A stretch of 64,000 bases of DNA from Alloacidobacterium dinghuense (GTDB taxonomy: Bacteria; Acidobacteriota; Terriglobia; Terriglobales; Acidobacteriaceae), in assembly GCF_014274465.1 (NCBI RefSeq), contig NZ_CP060394.1:496001-560000 (forward strand). The letters run 5' to 3'. The notes beneath the pieces are model-generated. The model did no database searches, was not told the DNA's origin, and saw nothing but the letters and a program-made list of their open reading frames with translations. The translations under genes and the position numbers were made by a program. Shown here in pieces: positions 1-8,811 of this stretch (positions are counted from its first letter, which is position 1; each line of letters begins with the position of its first letter).

Positions 1-1
1 A

Positions 2-784
2 TTCACAGCAATTCTCGCGGCTGCATCCCTGACATCGCAGCCTCCGGCAGTTGATCTGACGCGGGATCGCCTAACGAGCCATGAAATCGTCGAGCGCATG
101 CGATGGGTGTTGCCACGCATGTCGAGTCCGCCGCTGAAAGCGCTGGTGCCTCCGAGTTCTATTCAGGTTGCGATTCAGAATTCTCTCTTCGGCAGCGGAA
201 GTGAGAATGATGCGAACGACCGCGCATGGAGCGAATACAACCATCACTGGGCGGGGTTGATCGTACTGGTTGCAGGTTTGCTCGCGCTGCTGGCGCGCTC
301 GGAGCGATTCAAGTGGGCGCATCATTGGCCGCTTTTATTCATCGGGTTGGCGGCGTTTATCCTGCTGCGCGCAGATCCGGAAAACTGGCCGCTTGGACCG
401 AGGCCATTCTGGGCGAGCTTTTCTTCGCCGGATGTTCTCCAGCACCGCATGTATGCGGTATTGATTACGGCCTTTGCTGTCTTCGAGTGGGCGGTTGAGA
501 CGGGCCGGGTGAAATCGCGCAGAGCGTCCTACGTCTTCCCCTTGATGTGTGCCGCGGGCGGCGCGCTGCTGCTGACGCACTCCCACGCGCTGGGAAATAT
601 CAAAGAAGAAATGCTGGCCGAGATGAGCCACACGCCGATTGCATTGCTCGGCGCAACCGCTGGCTGGAGCCGCTGGCTCGAACTCCGCCTGTCGCAAGAC
701 CGTGATTCTAAAATAGCTTCCTATGTCTGGCCGGTGTGCCTGGTTCTGGTCGGGATCGTGCTCCTCGACTACCGCGAATCGTAG
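2..784 (+). CDS. CopD-like integral membrane protein, C-terminal part
   Basis: The reading frame is open from the left edge and stops at 784, so only the C-terminal 260 residues are visible. The start resembles the end of a CopD/YcnJ-type copper-resistance domain: a hydrophobic stretch, then a short soluble loop with 'SLPPA'-like spacing (here SQPPAVDLTRDR). It is followed by at least four further hydrophobic segments with His-rich loops (EYNHHW, HAHHW-like, THSHALG), which suggests metal handling at the membrane. The family assignment is an inference from weak motifs; membrane location is clear. The next gene starts about 105 bp downstream on the same strand. Confidence 0.55.
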   Translation, partial: FTAILAAASLTSQPPAVDLTRDRLTSHEIVERMRWVLPRMSSPPLKALVPPSSIQVAIQNSLFGSGSENDANDRAWSEYNHHWAGLIVLVAGLLALLARSERFKWAHHWPLLFIGLAAFILLRADPENWPLGPRPFWASFSSPDVLQHRMYAVLITAFAVFEWAVETGRVKSRRASYVFPLMCAAGGALLLTHSHALGNIKEEMLAEMSHTPIALLGATAGWSRWLELRLSQDRDSKIASYVWPVCLVLVGIVLLDYRES

Positions 785-889
785 GCAGACCTGAGATTCG
801 ACAACCGTATCCTCCGTTGCATATGGTAAATACAGCGCTCTGAATGCAGTTCTGCCAGAAGCGCACCTCTTTCTCTGTAAAGGAAGGTT

Positions 890-3523
890 ATGCAGCAAGC
901 TATTCGTCGTATTGCAGGATTTGTGTGTTGTGCCACCGCATGTCTTGTCCTTGGAACAGTTTTCAGCCCGAATGCGAGTGCGCAACGGCTGCCGGACACG
1001 GTCCGTCCGGAACACTATGGCCTGATCCTCACTCCCGATCTGAAGAGCGCAACCTTCACCGGCACCGAAACGATCGATGTGCAGATTCAGAAGCCAGTCG
1101 ATTCGATCACGCTGAATGCCATCGAGATTAAATTTCAGAGCGTAAAAGCAAATCTGAACGGCAAGACACTGGAAGCATCCGTTACGGAAGATACAGACAA
1201 GCAGCAGGCGACCTTCCATTTCAATCATCAACTGCCCACAGGCAAGCTGACACTGGCGATTGAGTATACGGGCATTCTCAACAACGAACTGCGCGGCTTC
1301 TACCTGTCGAAGACTGAGAAGCGCAACTACGCCGTCACGCAATTTGAATCGACCGACGCGCGCCGTGCGTTTCCTTCGTTTGATGAGCCGGCATTCAAAG
1401 CAACCTATGATGTGACCCTGGTCGTAGATAAAGGCGATACAGCCATCTCGAACACCAATGTCGTTTCAGACACCGCTGGCCCGTCAGCAGACAAGCACAC
1501 GATCAAGTTTGCTACCACGCCGAAGATGTCGACCTACCTGGTTGCATTTCTCGTGGGCGACTTTCAGTGCACGAGCGGCGAGAGCGACGGTGTGCCGATC
1601 CGCGCCTGTGCCACGCCTGACAAGGTTGAGCTAGGAAAGTACTCCGTGAAGGCAGCGGAGTTTGTGCTGCATTACTACGACACGTATTTCGGTATCAAGT
1701 ATCCCATGCCGAAACTCGACATGATCGCGATCCCCGACTTTGAAGCGGGCGCGATGGAGAACTTCGGCGCGATTACGTATCGCGAGACCGATCTTCTGAT
1801 CGACGAAAAGACCGCCTCAGTTGGGGCAAAGAAAAACGTCGCCGAAGTAGTGGCTCATGAAATGGCTCACCAGTGGTTCGGCGATATGGTAACCATGCAG
1901 TGGTGGGACAACATCTGGCTGAACGAGGGCTTTGCAACCTGGATGGAGAACAAGCCCGTCGCAGCGTGGCACCTGGAGTGGAACATTCCGCAAGATGTTG
2001 CTGCAGGTCTCGACAACACGCTGAATTACGACGCACAGCGTGTTACGCGCACCATACGCGCCAAGGCGGACACTCCGGATCAGATCAACGAAATGTTTGA
2101 CGGCATCTCATATGGCAAGGCCGGCGCGGTTCTGCTGATGGTTGAGAACTACCTCGGCGAAGAAACTTTCCGCAGAGGCGTGCACAACTATCTGGCAGCG
2201 CACATGTACGGCAATGCAACGGCAGAAGACTTCTGGAACGCGCAGACAGCGGAAAGCCATAAGCCTGTCGACAAGATCATGGAAAGCTTCGTCGCGCAGC
2301 CCGGCGTGCCGGTGCTGAACTTCAGTGCGCCGCAGGCCGATAGCGTTGCGGTCAACCAGCAGCGATTCTTCCTGAGCCCTAGCATGAAGGCTGATCAGGC
2401 ACATTCGTGGACCGTTCCTGTGTGCATGAAATCGAGCGGCGGCAAGGAAAATTGCGAGATGCTGTCCGCATCGCAGCAATCGTTGAAGACGCCCAAGTCA
2501 GGTTTCTTCTTTGCCAACGCCGAAGGTAAGGGCTATTACCGCAGCACCTATCCTGCCGACGTTTATGCAAAGATCGTCGACAACGTAGAAAGCGGACTTA
2601 CACCGGAAGAGCGAATCGGTCTGCTAGGCGATGTATGGGCGCAGGTCCGCGCTGACAAAATGCCAGTAGGCGACTATCTGAATCTTGCTGCGGCAGTGAA
2701 AGATGACTCAAGCGGCGCGGTAGTCAGAACGGCTCTGAGCGCTGTCGAAACGATTAACGCGCGTGTCGCCGACAGCGACGAAGAGCGCGATGCTCTGGCC
2801 GCGTGGGTGCGCAAGAACTTCAAGCCCGCATACGAGAGGCTTGGAGAGGCGTCGGACAGTGACACTCCAGAGAAAAAAGAATTACGGGCAACATTGTTTG
2901 CGTACCTGGGCACGCTCGGAAAAGATCCGGACGTGATCGCGCAAGCCAAGCAGATTGCTGAAAAGTATCTGGCGGATCCTTCTTCCGTCGAAGGCACCTT
3001 CGCGCAGACAGCAACAGGCATTGCGGCTGTGAACGGCGATCCTGCGTTCTTTGATCAGTTGCAGCAGACTTTCGAAACATCGGCGAATCCGCAACTGCAG
3101 GAGACTGCATTGCGGCTGTTGGCTGAATTCAAAGATCAATCGCTTGAGCATCGCGCTCTCGATTTCACGGTTTCGGGCAAGGTCAGGAACCAGGATGCCG
3201 CGATTGAGTTGCTGATCATGCTGCGGGCGCGCGAGACGCGTGACCAGGCATGGCAGTACATTCAGCAGAACTGGGACAAGGTACAGGCGCAGCTTACTAC
3301 CGCTATGGGTGGATATCTGGTGAGCGGCACGGGAAATTTCTGCAGCGCCGAAGCTCGTGATCAGGTTGTGAGTTTTTTCGACACGCACAAGGTACCGGCA
3401 TCGGAGCACGCGTTGGCGCGGGCGAAGAACCAGATCAACGACTGCATTGAACTGCGTGCTGCGCAGCAACCAAAGCTGAGGGAGTGGATCCCCGCACAGA
3501 AATCGCTGGGAGGCGGTTTTTAA
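890..3523 (+). CDS. Secreted M1-family zinc aminopeptidase
   Basis: An 877-residue protein. A signal peptide ends near ANASAQ (about residue 31), so it is exported to the periplasm or beyond. The M1 hallmarks are all present: the exopeptidase motif GAMEN near residue 287, HEMAH at 323-327 as the zinc site with the third ligand Glu in NEGFATW about 19 residues on, and a C-terminal helical ERAP1-like domain. The family removes N-terminal residues from peptides; here the role is probably nutrient peptide breakdown. The ATG at 890 is preceded by AGGAAGG at good spacing. It ends at a strong hairpin terminator shared with the convergent gene. Confidence 0.95.
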   Translation: MQQAIRRIAGFVCCATACLVLGTVFSPNASAQRLPDTVRPEHYGLILTPDLKSATFTGTETIDVQIQKPVDSITLNAIEIKFQSVKANLNGKTLEASVTEDTDKQQATFHFNHQLPTGKLTLAIEYTGILNNELRGFYLSKTEKRNYAVTQFESTDARRAFPSFDEPAFKATYDVTLVVDKGDTAISNTNVVSDTAGPSADKHTIKFATTPKMSTYLVAFLVGDFQCTSGESDGVPIRACATPDKVELGKYSVKAAEFVLHYYDTYFGIKYPMPKLDMIAIPDFEAGAMENFGAITYRETDLLIDEKTASVGAKKNVAEVVAHEMAHQWFGDMVTMQWWDNIWLNEGFATWMENKPVAAWHLEWNIPQDVAAGLDNTLNYDAQRVTRTIRAKADTPDQINEMFDGISYGKAGAVLLMVENYLGEETFRRGVHNYLAAHMYGNATAEDFWNAQTAESHKPVDKIMESFVAQPGVPVLNFSAPQADSVAVNQQRFFLSPSMKADQAHSWTVPVCMKSSGGKENCEMLSASQQSLKTPKSGFFFANAEGKGYYRSTYPADVYAKIVDNVESGLTPEERIGLLGDVWAQVRADKMPVGDYLNLAAAVKDDSSGAVVRTALSAVETINARVADSDEERDALAAWVRKNFKPAYERLGEASDSDTPEKKELRATLFAYLGTLGKDPDVIAQAKQIAEKYLADPSSVEGTFAQTATGIAAVNGDPAFFDQLQQTFETSANPQLQETALRLLAEFKDQSLEHRALDFTVSGKVRNQDAAIELLIMLRARETRDQAWQYIQQNWDKVQAQLTTAMGGYLVSGTGNFCSAEARDQVVSFFDTHKVPASEHALARAKNQINDCIELRAAQQPKLREWIPAQKSLGGGF

Positions 3524-3525
3524 CG

Positions 3526-3552
3526 AAGGCCGGAGCCAGTCTCCGGCCTTTT
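3526..3552. terminator. Bidirectional rho-independent terminator
   Basis: Ten-base perfect stem (AAGGCCGGAG / CTCCGGCCTT) with a five-base loop and a T-run. It lies between the convergent aminopeptidase gene and the UvrC-like gene and can serve both, because the 5' arm begins with A's on the top strand. Confidence 0.85.
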
Positions 3553-3555
3553 ACT

Positions 3556-4794
3556 TTATGAGAGATTGCTGCTGTAGACGCGCGAGATGACGCGCAGGAT
3601 TTGCCGTTGCGGTAGCGAGTCTGCGTCCTTGGCAAGAAATGCTTCACCAACACGCTGTGTTTGATTGCGATAGAACCAGCGACTGAAAAGGCAGAGATGA
3701 TCGGAAATTGTCTGCGTGCTGAGCTTCGACTTTGCAGGCGGCGATTTCAAATCAGCCAGCGTTTGCTGGAGACGCTCTTCCAGCACATTGCGCGAGACGG
3801 TCTGAACGATTGATCTCGCGCTTTCTGCTTCCAACGGTAGAGCCTCGACTGTTGTGGGATGAAGATAGAGCGACGTCGATCCTGATTGCTCGTTATGCAG
3901 ACGCATGCCCTGCACGGAGTATGAGATCGGGCCGAGAATAACGCCGCGCGTCAGAAGGAAACAGGCAACACTTTCCGGCTCGGCACACGGTTGCACGACG
4001 AGCGCAACAAGCTTCGAGAGTGGATGGACTGCGGCGGGCATGAGCGAGATGACCGCCTGCACTTTTTGCAGCTTCGCGTGAGCCTGTGCAGCCTGCTCAA
4101 ATTCCAGGTTGGCAGATGCTGCATCACGCTCAGCCCCAATTTTCTCGATAAGGCTGGCGCCGCGAGTTTCAAGGAAGGCATGAACGCTGGCGGCCTCTTC
4201 AGCGTAGCGCGCATCGCTGCAGCCTTTGAAGCAGGGAGCCAGGCACATCTTCATTTCGGAGTAGATGCAGCCGGGAAAGGCCGGATCGGGGTTCAGATCT
4301 TCATGGCAGCGGCGCAGCTCAAAGAGGTTTAGCATCTCGTCGCAAAACTTTTCAGCAGATGCACGTGAAGGGAACGGTCCGAAGAGGTCGTCAAACGCGG
4401 ATTTCGTAATTTTGTTGGTTACATATACGCGCGGGTAGGCATTCTCGCTGGTCATGCGCAGGAAGTATGGCGAGCGAAGATGCATGCGCTTACGCGTTGC
4501 CTCTCCAAAGGCCTGCATCGACGCGGCATAGAGGCAGAGCGCCGATTCGAAGTCGGAACCAGTCAAGGTGTATTCGATGCGCGCAATCTTCTCGGTGAGG
4601 CGCAGACGTTTCGATTGCGATGGCCGTGCATCGAGAAACCGCGTGAGTCGCCGCTTCAGGTTTGGCGTGCGGCTTAGATAGGGCTCGGCGCGCTCATCGG
4701 CAGCAAAGAGTGCAAAGACACCCGGCTGCGCCGGTATCTGCGCAAGGGCCGAGGCAGGATTCGTTGGATCAAAAGCGATGGAGTGGACGAGCAT
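3556..4794 (-). CDS. UvrC-like protein without C-terminal nuclease domain
   Basis: 412 residues. The N-terminus has a degenerate GIY-YIG-like segment (QPGVFALF followed by EPYLSRTPNLKRRL), then a Cys-rich segment (RRCHEDLN, PGCIYSEMKMCLAPC, KGC) as in UvrC and Cho, and a UVR-like helical segment near residue 220 (LEFEQAAQAHAKL). The RNase H-like and HhH domains that finish UvrC are absent, so it cannot make both incisions. The canonical GVY...YVG residues are altered, so the activity is uncertain. It begins 14 bp after the tldE stop and is probably co-transcribed with the tldD operon. It could be a Cho-type accessory excinuclease or a non-catalytic derivative. Confidence 0.7.
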   Translation of the reverse strand: MLVHSIAFDPTNPASALAQIPAQPGVFALFAADERAEPYLSRTPNLKRRLTRFLDARPSQSKRLRLTEKIARIEYTLTGSDFESALCLYAASMQAFGEATRKRMHLRSPYFLRMTSENAYPRVYVTNKITKSAFDDLFGPFPSRASAEKFCDEMLNLFELRRCHEDLNPDPAFPGCIYSEMKMCLAPCFKGCSDARYAEEAASVHAFLETRGASLIEKIGAERDAASANLEFEQAAQAHAKLQKVQAVISLMPAAVHPLSKLVALVVQPCAEPESVACFLLTRGVILGPISYSVQGMRLHNEQSGSTSLYLHPTTVEALPLEAESARSIVQTVSRNVLEERLQQTLADLKSPPAKSKLSTQTISDHLCLFSRWFYRNQTQRVGEAFLAKDADSLPQRQILRVISRVYSSNLS

Positions 4795-4808
4795 GCGACT
4801 CGTCCTTA

Positions 4809-6182
4809 TTATTCGCCAGCGATGGTCATGCCGTCGATGCGTAACGTGGGCGAGGCCACAGAACTGTGAAACACAAGGTCATTGCCGATGGCGGTGATAT
4901 TGCGAAACATCTCTTTGAGATTGCCCGCGACTGTAACCTCCTGCACAGGGAAGGTCAGGTCGCCATTCTCGATCCAGAGGCCGGATGCTCCGCGTGAGTA
5001 GTCGCCCGTGACCATGTTCACCCCTTGCCCGAGCAGCTCCGTGACATAGAAGCCGGTTTTTATGTCACGCAGAATCTCCTCAGGCGAAACCTTGTCCGCT
5101 TCAAGGTAAAGATTGCCGCTGCCGATGCCCGGATTGCCTGCGAGTCCGCGGACGGCGTTGCCGGTGCTTTGCATGTTGAGCTTGCGTGCGGTGTAGGTGT
5201 TCAGTAGGTAGGTTTTGAGCACGCCATTTTGGACGATGACCTTGCGGCGTGACGGCAGTCCTTCGCCATCGAAGGGCGATGAGCCGAAACCGCCAATGAT
5301 GGTTCCATCATCAATGACGTTGATCGACTCGGCGGCGACCTGCTCGCCCAACTTGCCGGTAAAGAAGGATGCACCGCGGTAGATGCTGTCGCCGTTCGCA
5401 GCATCGAAGATGGCTCCGATGAGGGAGCGCGCAATCTCTGGCGCGAATACGATGGGCGCCCGCTGCGTTGGGACGCGGCGCGCATCCAGCCTGCGCAGAG
5501 TACGGCGCGCAGCTTCCGCGCCCACAGATTCAGGGGGGTCAAGTTTTGCGAGTGTGCGCGCAGAGGAGTACCAGTAATCGCGCTGCATCTCGCCGTTCTT
5601 GCTCATGGCAATCGGACTTGTTGAAACGGAGCAGTAGGACGAGCGGTATTCGCCGACGAACCCACGCGAGTTGGCCAGCACTTTGCGACCTGTAGCCGCA
5701 TCGAAGCTACCCCCGTCGCTGTTCTGTATGCGCGTATCGGCCGACATGGCCGCAGCTTCGCAGCGGCGGGCGAAGTCGATGCGCTCGGCGGTTGGCAGCG
5801 AATACACATCCTCGTGATAAAGCTTGAGATCGTCATCCAGCTGACCGAATTCGCCGGCGTCGGCTAACCCGGCGAAGGGATCTTCCGAAGTAACGCGGGC
5901 AAGCGCCAGCGCCCCAGAGATGAGGTGGTCGATGCCTTCCGGCGTGAAGTCGCTCGACGATGTGCTGGCAACTCTCTGGCCGACGAAGACACGCAGACCA
6001 ATGCCGCGCGAGCCGGATTCTTTCAACGTTTCGACTTCGCCTAGACGGACGGTAGCCGAGAATTCGTCGCCTTCGCGGACGACCACCTCCGCGTCAGTAG
6101 CTCCAGCCGCGCGCGCTTTTGTAACGACGTCAGTTGCTAATTGCTTGAGGTTGGTAGTCAGCTCAGTTGAAAGACTGCTCAT
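4809..6182 (-). CDS. tldE: TldE/PmbA metalloprotease partner
   Basis: 457 residues with the PmbA/TldD fold. The N-terminal domain starts KARAAGATDAEVVVREGDEF, as usual for PmbA, and the C-terminal domain carries GDYSRGASGLWIENG, the family signature. As expected for TldE, no HExxxH motif is present; the zinc site is supplied by TldD. The TldD/TldE heterodimer degrades unfolded peptides and matures small peptides (microcin B17, CcdA in E. coli). It sits in one operon with tldD, separated only by a small zinc-ribbon gene whose 3' end overlaps the tldE start by 20 bp. Confidence 0.93.
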   Translation of the reverse strand: MSSLSTELTTNLKQLATDVVTKARAAGATDAEVVVREGDEFSATVRLGEVETLKESGSRGIGLRVFVGQRVASTSSSDFTPEGIDHLISGALALARVTSEDPFAGLADAGEFGQLDDDLKLYHEDVYSLPTAERIDFARRCEAAAMSADTRIQNSDGGSFDAATGRKVLANSRGFVGEYRSSYCSVSTSPIAMSKNGEMQRDYWYSSARTLAKLDPPESVGAEAARRTLRRLDARRVPTQRAPIVFAPEIARSLIGAIFDAANGDSIYRGASFFTGKLGEQVAAESINVIDDGTIIGGFGSSPFDGEGLPSRRKVIVQNGVLKTYLLNTYTARKLNMQSTGNAVRGLAGNPGIGSGNLYLEADKVSPEEILRDIKTGFYVTELLGQGVNMVTGDYSRGASGLWIENGDLTFPVQEVTVAGNLKEMFRNITAIGNDLVFHSSVASPTLRIDGMTIAGE

Positions 6183-6465
6183 TTATGCTCTTTTCATTTG
6201 GCTCAATAGGGCTCGTGGCTGGGCGTTTTATTCCGTCGAAACAATCGCCCAAGGAACAGCCGAGATTTCTTTTCTTGTGTTCGGCTCGATCAGGCATCGA
6301 TTCATTCACGGACCCGCGAAACAGTCCGACAGACCCTTTACACTCGGGACATCGTAAACGAGGCTCAGCTAACTTGAGAGCATCCACAGCAGAGACCGTT
6401 TGCGAAGCATAGCTGCGCGAGCCATCGGGAAGCGTTACAAACTGTTTTACGTCTACTATTCGCAT
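6163..6465 (-). CDS. Small zinc-ribbon protein between tldD and tldE
   Basis: 100 residues. It has a CPEC motif near residue 39 and further Cys/His in EHKKRNLGCSLGDCFDG, giving a plausible four-ligand metal site. Its ATG directly follows the TAA of tldD and its end overlaps tldE by 20 bp, so translational coupling with both partners is likely. The arrangement suggests a job linked to TldDE, for example substrate or adaptor, but that is an inference. The CPEC / GCSxGDxFxG pattern looks like a conserved uncharacterised family rather than a random reading frame. I do not recognise a named function. Confidence 0.7.
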   Translation of the reverse strand: MRIVDVKQFVTLPDGSRSYASQTVSAVDALKLAEPRLRCPECKGSVGLFRGSVNESMPDRAEHKKRNLGCSLGDCFDGIKRPATSPIEPNEKSINEQSFN

Positions 6466-7908
6466 TTAGTGGCCAGTGCCGCCCACAGTCATACGGTCAA
6501 GCTTTACTGTCGGCATGCCTACGCCTACCGGAACACTCTGTCCATCCTTGCCGCATGTGCCGACGCCCTCATCGAGTTCGAGGTCGTTGCCGACCATCGA
6601 GACATATTTCAGAGCCTCAGGCCCGTTGCCGATGAGCGTAGCGTCGCGCACCGGCGCCGTGATCTTGCCGTCTTCGATCAGGTACGCCTCTGACGCGCTG
6701 AAGACAAACTTGCCGCTTGTGATATCGACCGAGCCTCCGCCGAAGTTTACGGCATAAAGCCCACGCTTGACGCTGCGCAGAATATCTTCGGGGGCATCGT
6801 CGCCGGAGAGCATGTACGTGTTCGTCATGCGCGGCATGGGAATCTGCTGGTAGCTCTCGCGGCGACCGTTGCCGGTGTGCGGCATGTTCATGAGGCGCGC
6901 CGAAAGCTTGTCGCTCAGATAGCCCTTAAGGATTCCGTTTTCGATCAGCATCGTTTCCTGCGTGGGCGAGCCCTCGTCGTCGACATTCAGTGATCCGCGA
7001 CGCGACGGCATCGTCCCGTTATCGACGACCGTGACTTTGGAACTTGCGACCTGCCGGCCGATAAGCCCCGCAAAAGCCGAAGTTTTCTTGCGGTTAAAGT
7101 CAGCTTCGAGTCCGTGGCCTACGGCTTCGTGCAGAAGCACTCCAGGCCAGCCTGGACCGAGAACGACTTCCATCTCGCCTGCGGGAGCAGCAACGGCTCC
7201 AAGTTGCAGAATGGCAGTGCGAGCAGCTTCATTGGCAAAGTGTTCCGGAGTCTTCTCCGTCTGGAAGTAGCTGATCTCAACGCGTCCGCCACCACCGGCT
7301 GTACCGCGCGTCGTCTGTTTGCCATCATTCGCAAGAACAAAAACGTTGAGACGCGCGAGCGGCTGCGTATCGCTGGCATAGGTGCCGTCGGAGGCCGCGA
7401 TGAGGATGCGCTTCAGCTCATCCGAGTAACTGGCGCGTACCTGCTTAATGCGCGCATCATAAGCGCGGGCGGCGCGATCGACGCGCATCACGAGATCAAG
7501 CTTCGTGCTCAGATCGGAATCGAGATCGGCGGCGGGAATCGGATATAGATTCGGCGACTGAGTCTCTGTGAACCCGGCGACGAGCTGCTTGGCAGGGCCG
7601 CTGGCAATCAACGCTGCGGTGCGCGCAGCATGCAGCAGACGCTCTGCAGAAAGATCATCCGTGTAGGCGTAACCGGTCCGTTCGCCGGAGACGACGCGGA
7701 TTCCGCATCCTGCGCTTACGCCTTGGCTGGCGGTCTTCACCAGCGATTCGTCGACGCCGATAGACGTTGCCGAGACGGATTCGAAGTAGAGGTCGGCATA
7801 ATCGCCGCCTGCGGAGAGAGCTTCGCCGAGACAGCGCTCCAGAAGTCGCTCGGAAAGGCCGAATTTTTCAAAGAAATAGCGTTTGTGGTTGCTGGGCGGT
7901 GTCGTCAT
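6466..7908 (-). CDS. tldD: TldD zinc metalloprotease
   Basis: 480 residues. The catalytic HExxxH motif is seen as HEAVGH at residues 260-265, and the C-terminus carries SGKFVFSASEAYLIEDGKI and a conserved Cys in DEGVGTCGKDGQ, all standard for TldD. TldD forms a heterodimer with TldE; peptides are threaded to the zinc site. First gene of a minus-strand operon tldD, zinc-ribbon gene, tldE and UvrC-like gene with almost no spacing. Confidence 0.95.
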   Translation of the reverse strand: MTTPPSNHKRYFFEKFGLSERLLERCLGEALSAGGDYADLYFESVSATSIGVDESLVKTASQGVSAGCGIRVVSGERTGYAYTDDLSAERLLHAARTAALIASGPAKQLVAGFTETQSPNLYPIPAADLDSDLSTKLDLVMRVDRAARAYDARIKQVRASYSDELKRILIAASDGTYASDTQPLARLNVFVLANDGKQTTRGTAGGGGRVEISYFQTEKTPEHFANEAARTAILQLGAVAAPAGEMEVVLGPGWPGVLLHEAVGHGLEADFNRKKTSAFAGLIGRQVASSKVTVVDNGTMPSRRGSLNVDDEGSPTQETMLIENGILKGYLSDKLSARLMNMPHTGNGRRESYQQIPMPRMTNTYMLSGDDAPEDILRSVKRGLYAVNFGGGSVDITSGKFVFSASEAYLIEDGKITAPVRDATLIGNGPEALKYVSMVGNDLELDEGVGTCGKDGQSVPVGVGMPTVKLDRMTVGGTGH

Positions 7909-8076
7909 GAATGGACCTGTATCCCTTTAGATGAGGCCGAGCGCTCTTCTGATTCTACGCTGCTTTCCCGCGGGATTCGCTGGGGTTTTCAGTGGCCGCC
8001 GGGGAGGGCTAACGGCGATGGTTCCTCTCGCGATTTCAACAGATGCGCAGCTGGCGATTCTTGCTACGATCGCGGC

Positions 8077-8184
8077 ATGAAGAAGTTGATTGTCCTGTCC
8101 TTGGTGCTGCTGTTCTCGGCCTCAGCGTTTGCGCAACCACATCACCACCGCCACCATCATCGTCATCACCACCGCGCCCGGTAA
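8077..8184 (+). CDS. Tiny exported histidine-rich peptide
   Basis: A 35-residue reading frame: a complete signal peptide (MKK, hydrophobic core, cleavage after AFAQ or before it) followed by only about 15 residues in which three HHH groups alternate with Arg (PHHHRHHHRHHHRAR). The mature peptide would bind Ni, Cu or Zn strongly in the periplasm. The start ATG follows a purine-rich stretch (GATCGCGGC is weak as a ribosome site, which lowers confidence). A GC-rich hairpin (GCGGGC 8190-8195 / GCCCGC 8202-8207) follows the stop. Short signal-peptide genes like this occur in related bacteria as His- or Pro-rich unknowns. Confidence 0.6.
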   Translation: MKKLIVLSLVLLFSASAFAQPHHHRHHHRHHHRAR

Positions 8185-8235
8185 CGCGAGCGGGCCCGCA
8201 AGCCCGCCGTGTTCCTTCTGTGATATTTTTCGCCT

Positions 8236-8763
8236 ATGAGCGAAGATCCTCGTTATCCCGTCGGAAAGTTTTCCGGTCCTGTCGAACAGACCCCGGAGCA
8301 ACGTCGTGCCTCGATTGCCATTCTTGCCGCCTTGCCTGAAAACCTGCGCTCCGCAGTGCAAGGCCTTACAGACAAGCAGGTAGATACTCCTTATCGTGAC
8401 GGCGGTTGGACAGTTCGCCAGCTTGTGCATCACATTGCTGACAGTCACATCAACGCGTATGTGCGCACAAAGCGCGCGCTGACAGAAGACTGGCCTGCCG
8501 TGACTGCATATGACGAGAAGTTGTGGGCTCAGCTTCCTGACGCGCGTACCTTGCCGATCGAAGTTTCGCTGCATCTGCTGGAACCACTGCATCGCCGCTG
8601 GGTCGCGCTCTTCGGATCGCTGACCGATGAGCAGTGGCAGCGCGGATACGTGCACTCTGAAGACGGCCGCCAAAAACTGGCCAATGTGCTGCAGGCATAC
8701 GCGTGGCACTGCCGTCATCACGTCGCGCACGTTACCGAATTGCGGAAGCGCATGGGCTGGTAG
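8236..8763 (+). CDS. DinB-superfamily YfiT/BstA-like metal-dependent protein
   Basis: 175 residues forming a DinB four-helix bundle. The opening DPRYPVGKF is the classical YfiT start. The three metal-binding histidines are visible in VHHIADSH and WHCRHHVAHV. Relatives are putative metal-dependent hydrolases or thiol (bacillithiol) S-transferases involved in detoxification. Acidobacteria are not known bacillithiol users to my certain knowledge, so the thiol cosubstrate stays open. Stand-alone gene on the plus strand, 48 bp before the next. Confidence 0.88.
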   Translation: MSEDPRYPVGKFSGPVEQTPEQRRASIAILAALPENLRSAVQGLTDKQVDTPYRDGGWTVRQLVHHIADSHINAYVRTKRALTEDWPAVTAYDEKLWAQLPDARTLPIEVSLHLLEPLHRRWVALFGSLTDEQWQRGYVHSEDGRQKLANVLQAYAWHCRHHVAHVTELRKRMGW

Positions 8764-8811
8764 CAGGAAAGTGCTTGCTCCGTTGGGTGCCTACGAGCAT
8801 AGTTTTTCTTA

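Noticed and set aside
335-1342. 335-residue minus-strand frame
   Set aside because: It spans two plus-strand genes in the shadow frame and has high Arg/Gln content with no domain; the plus-strand genes carry clear motifs.
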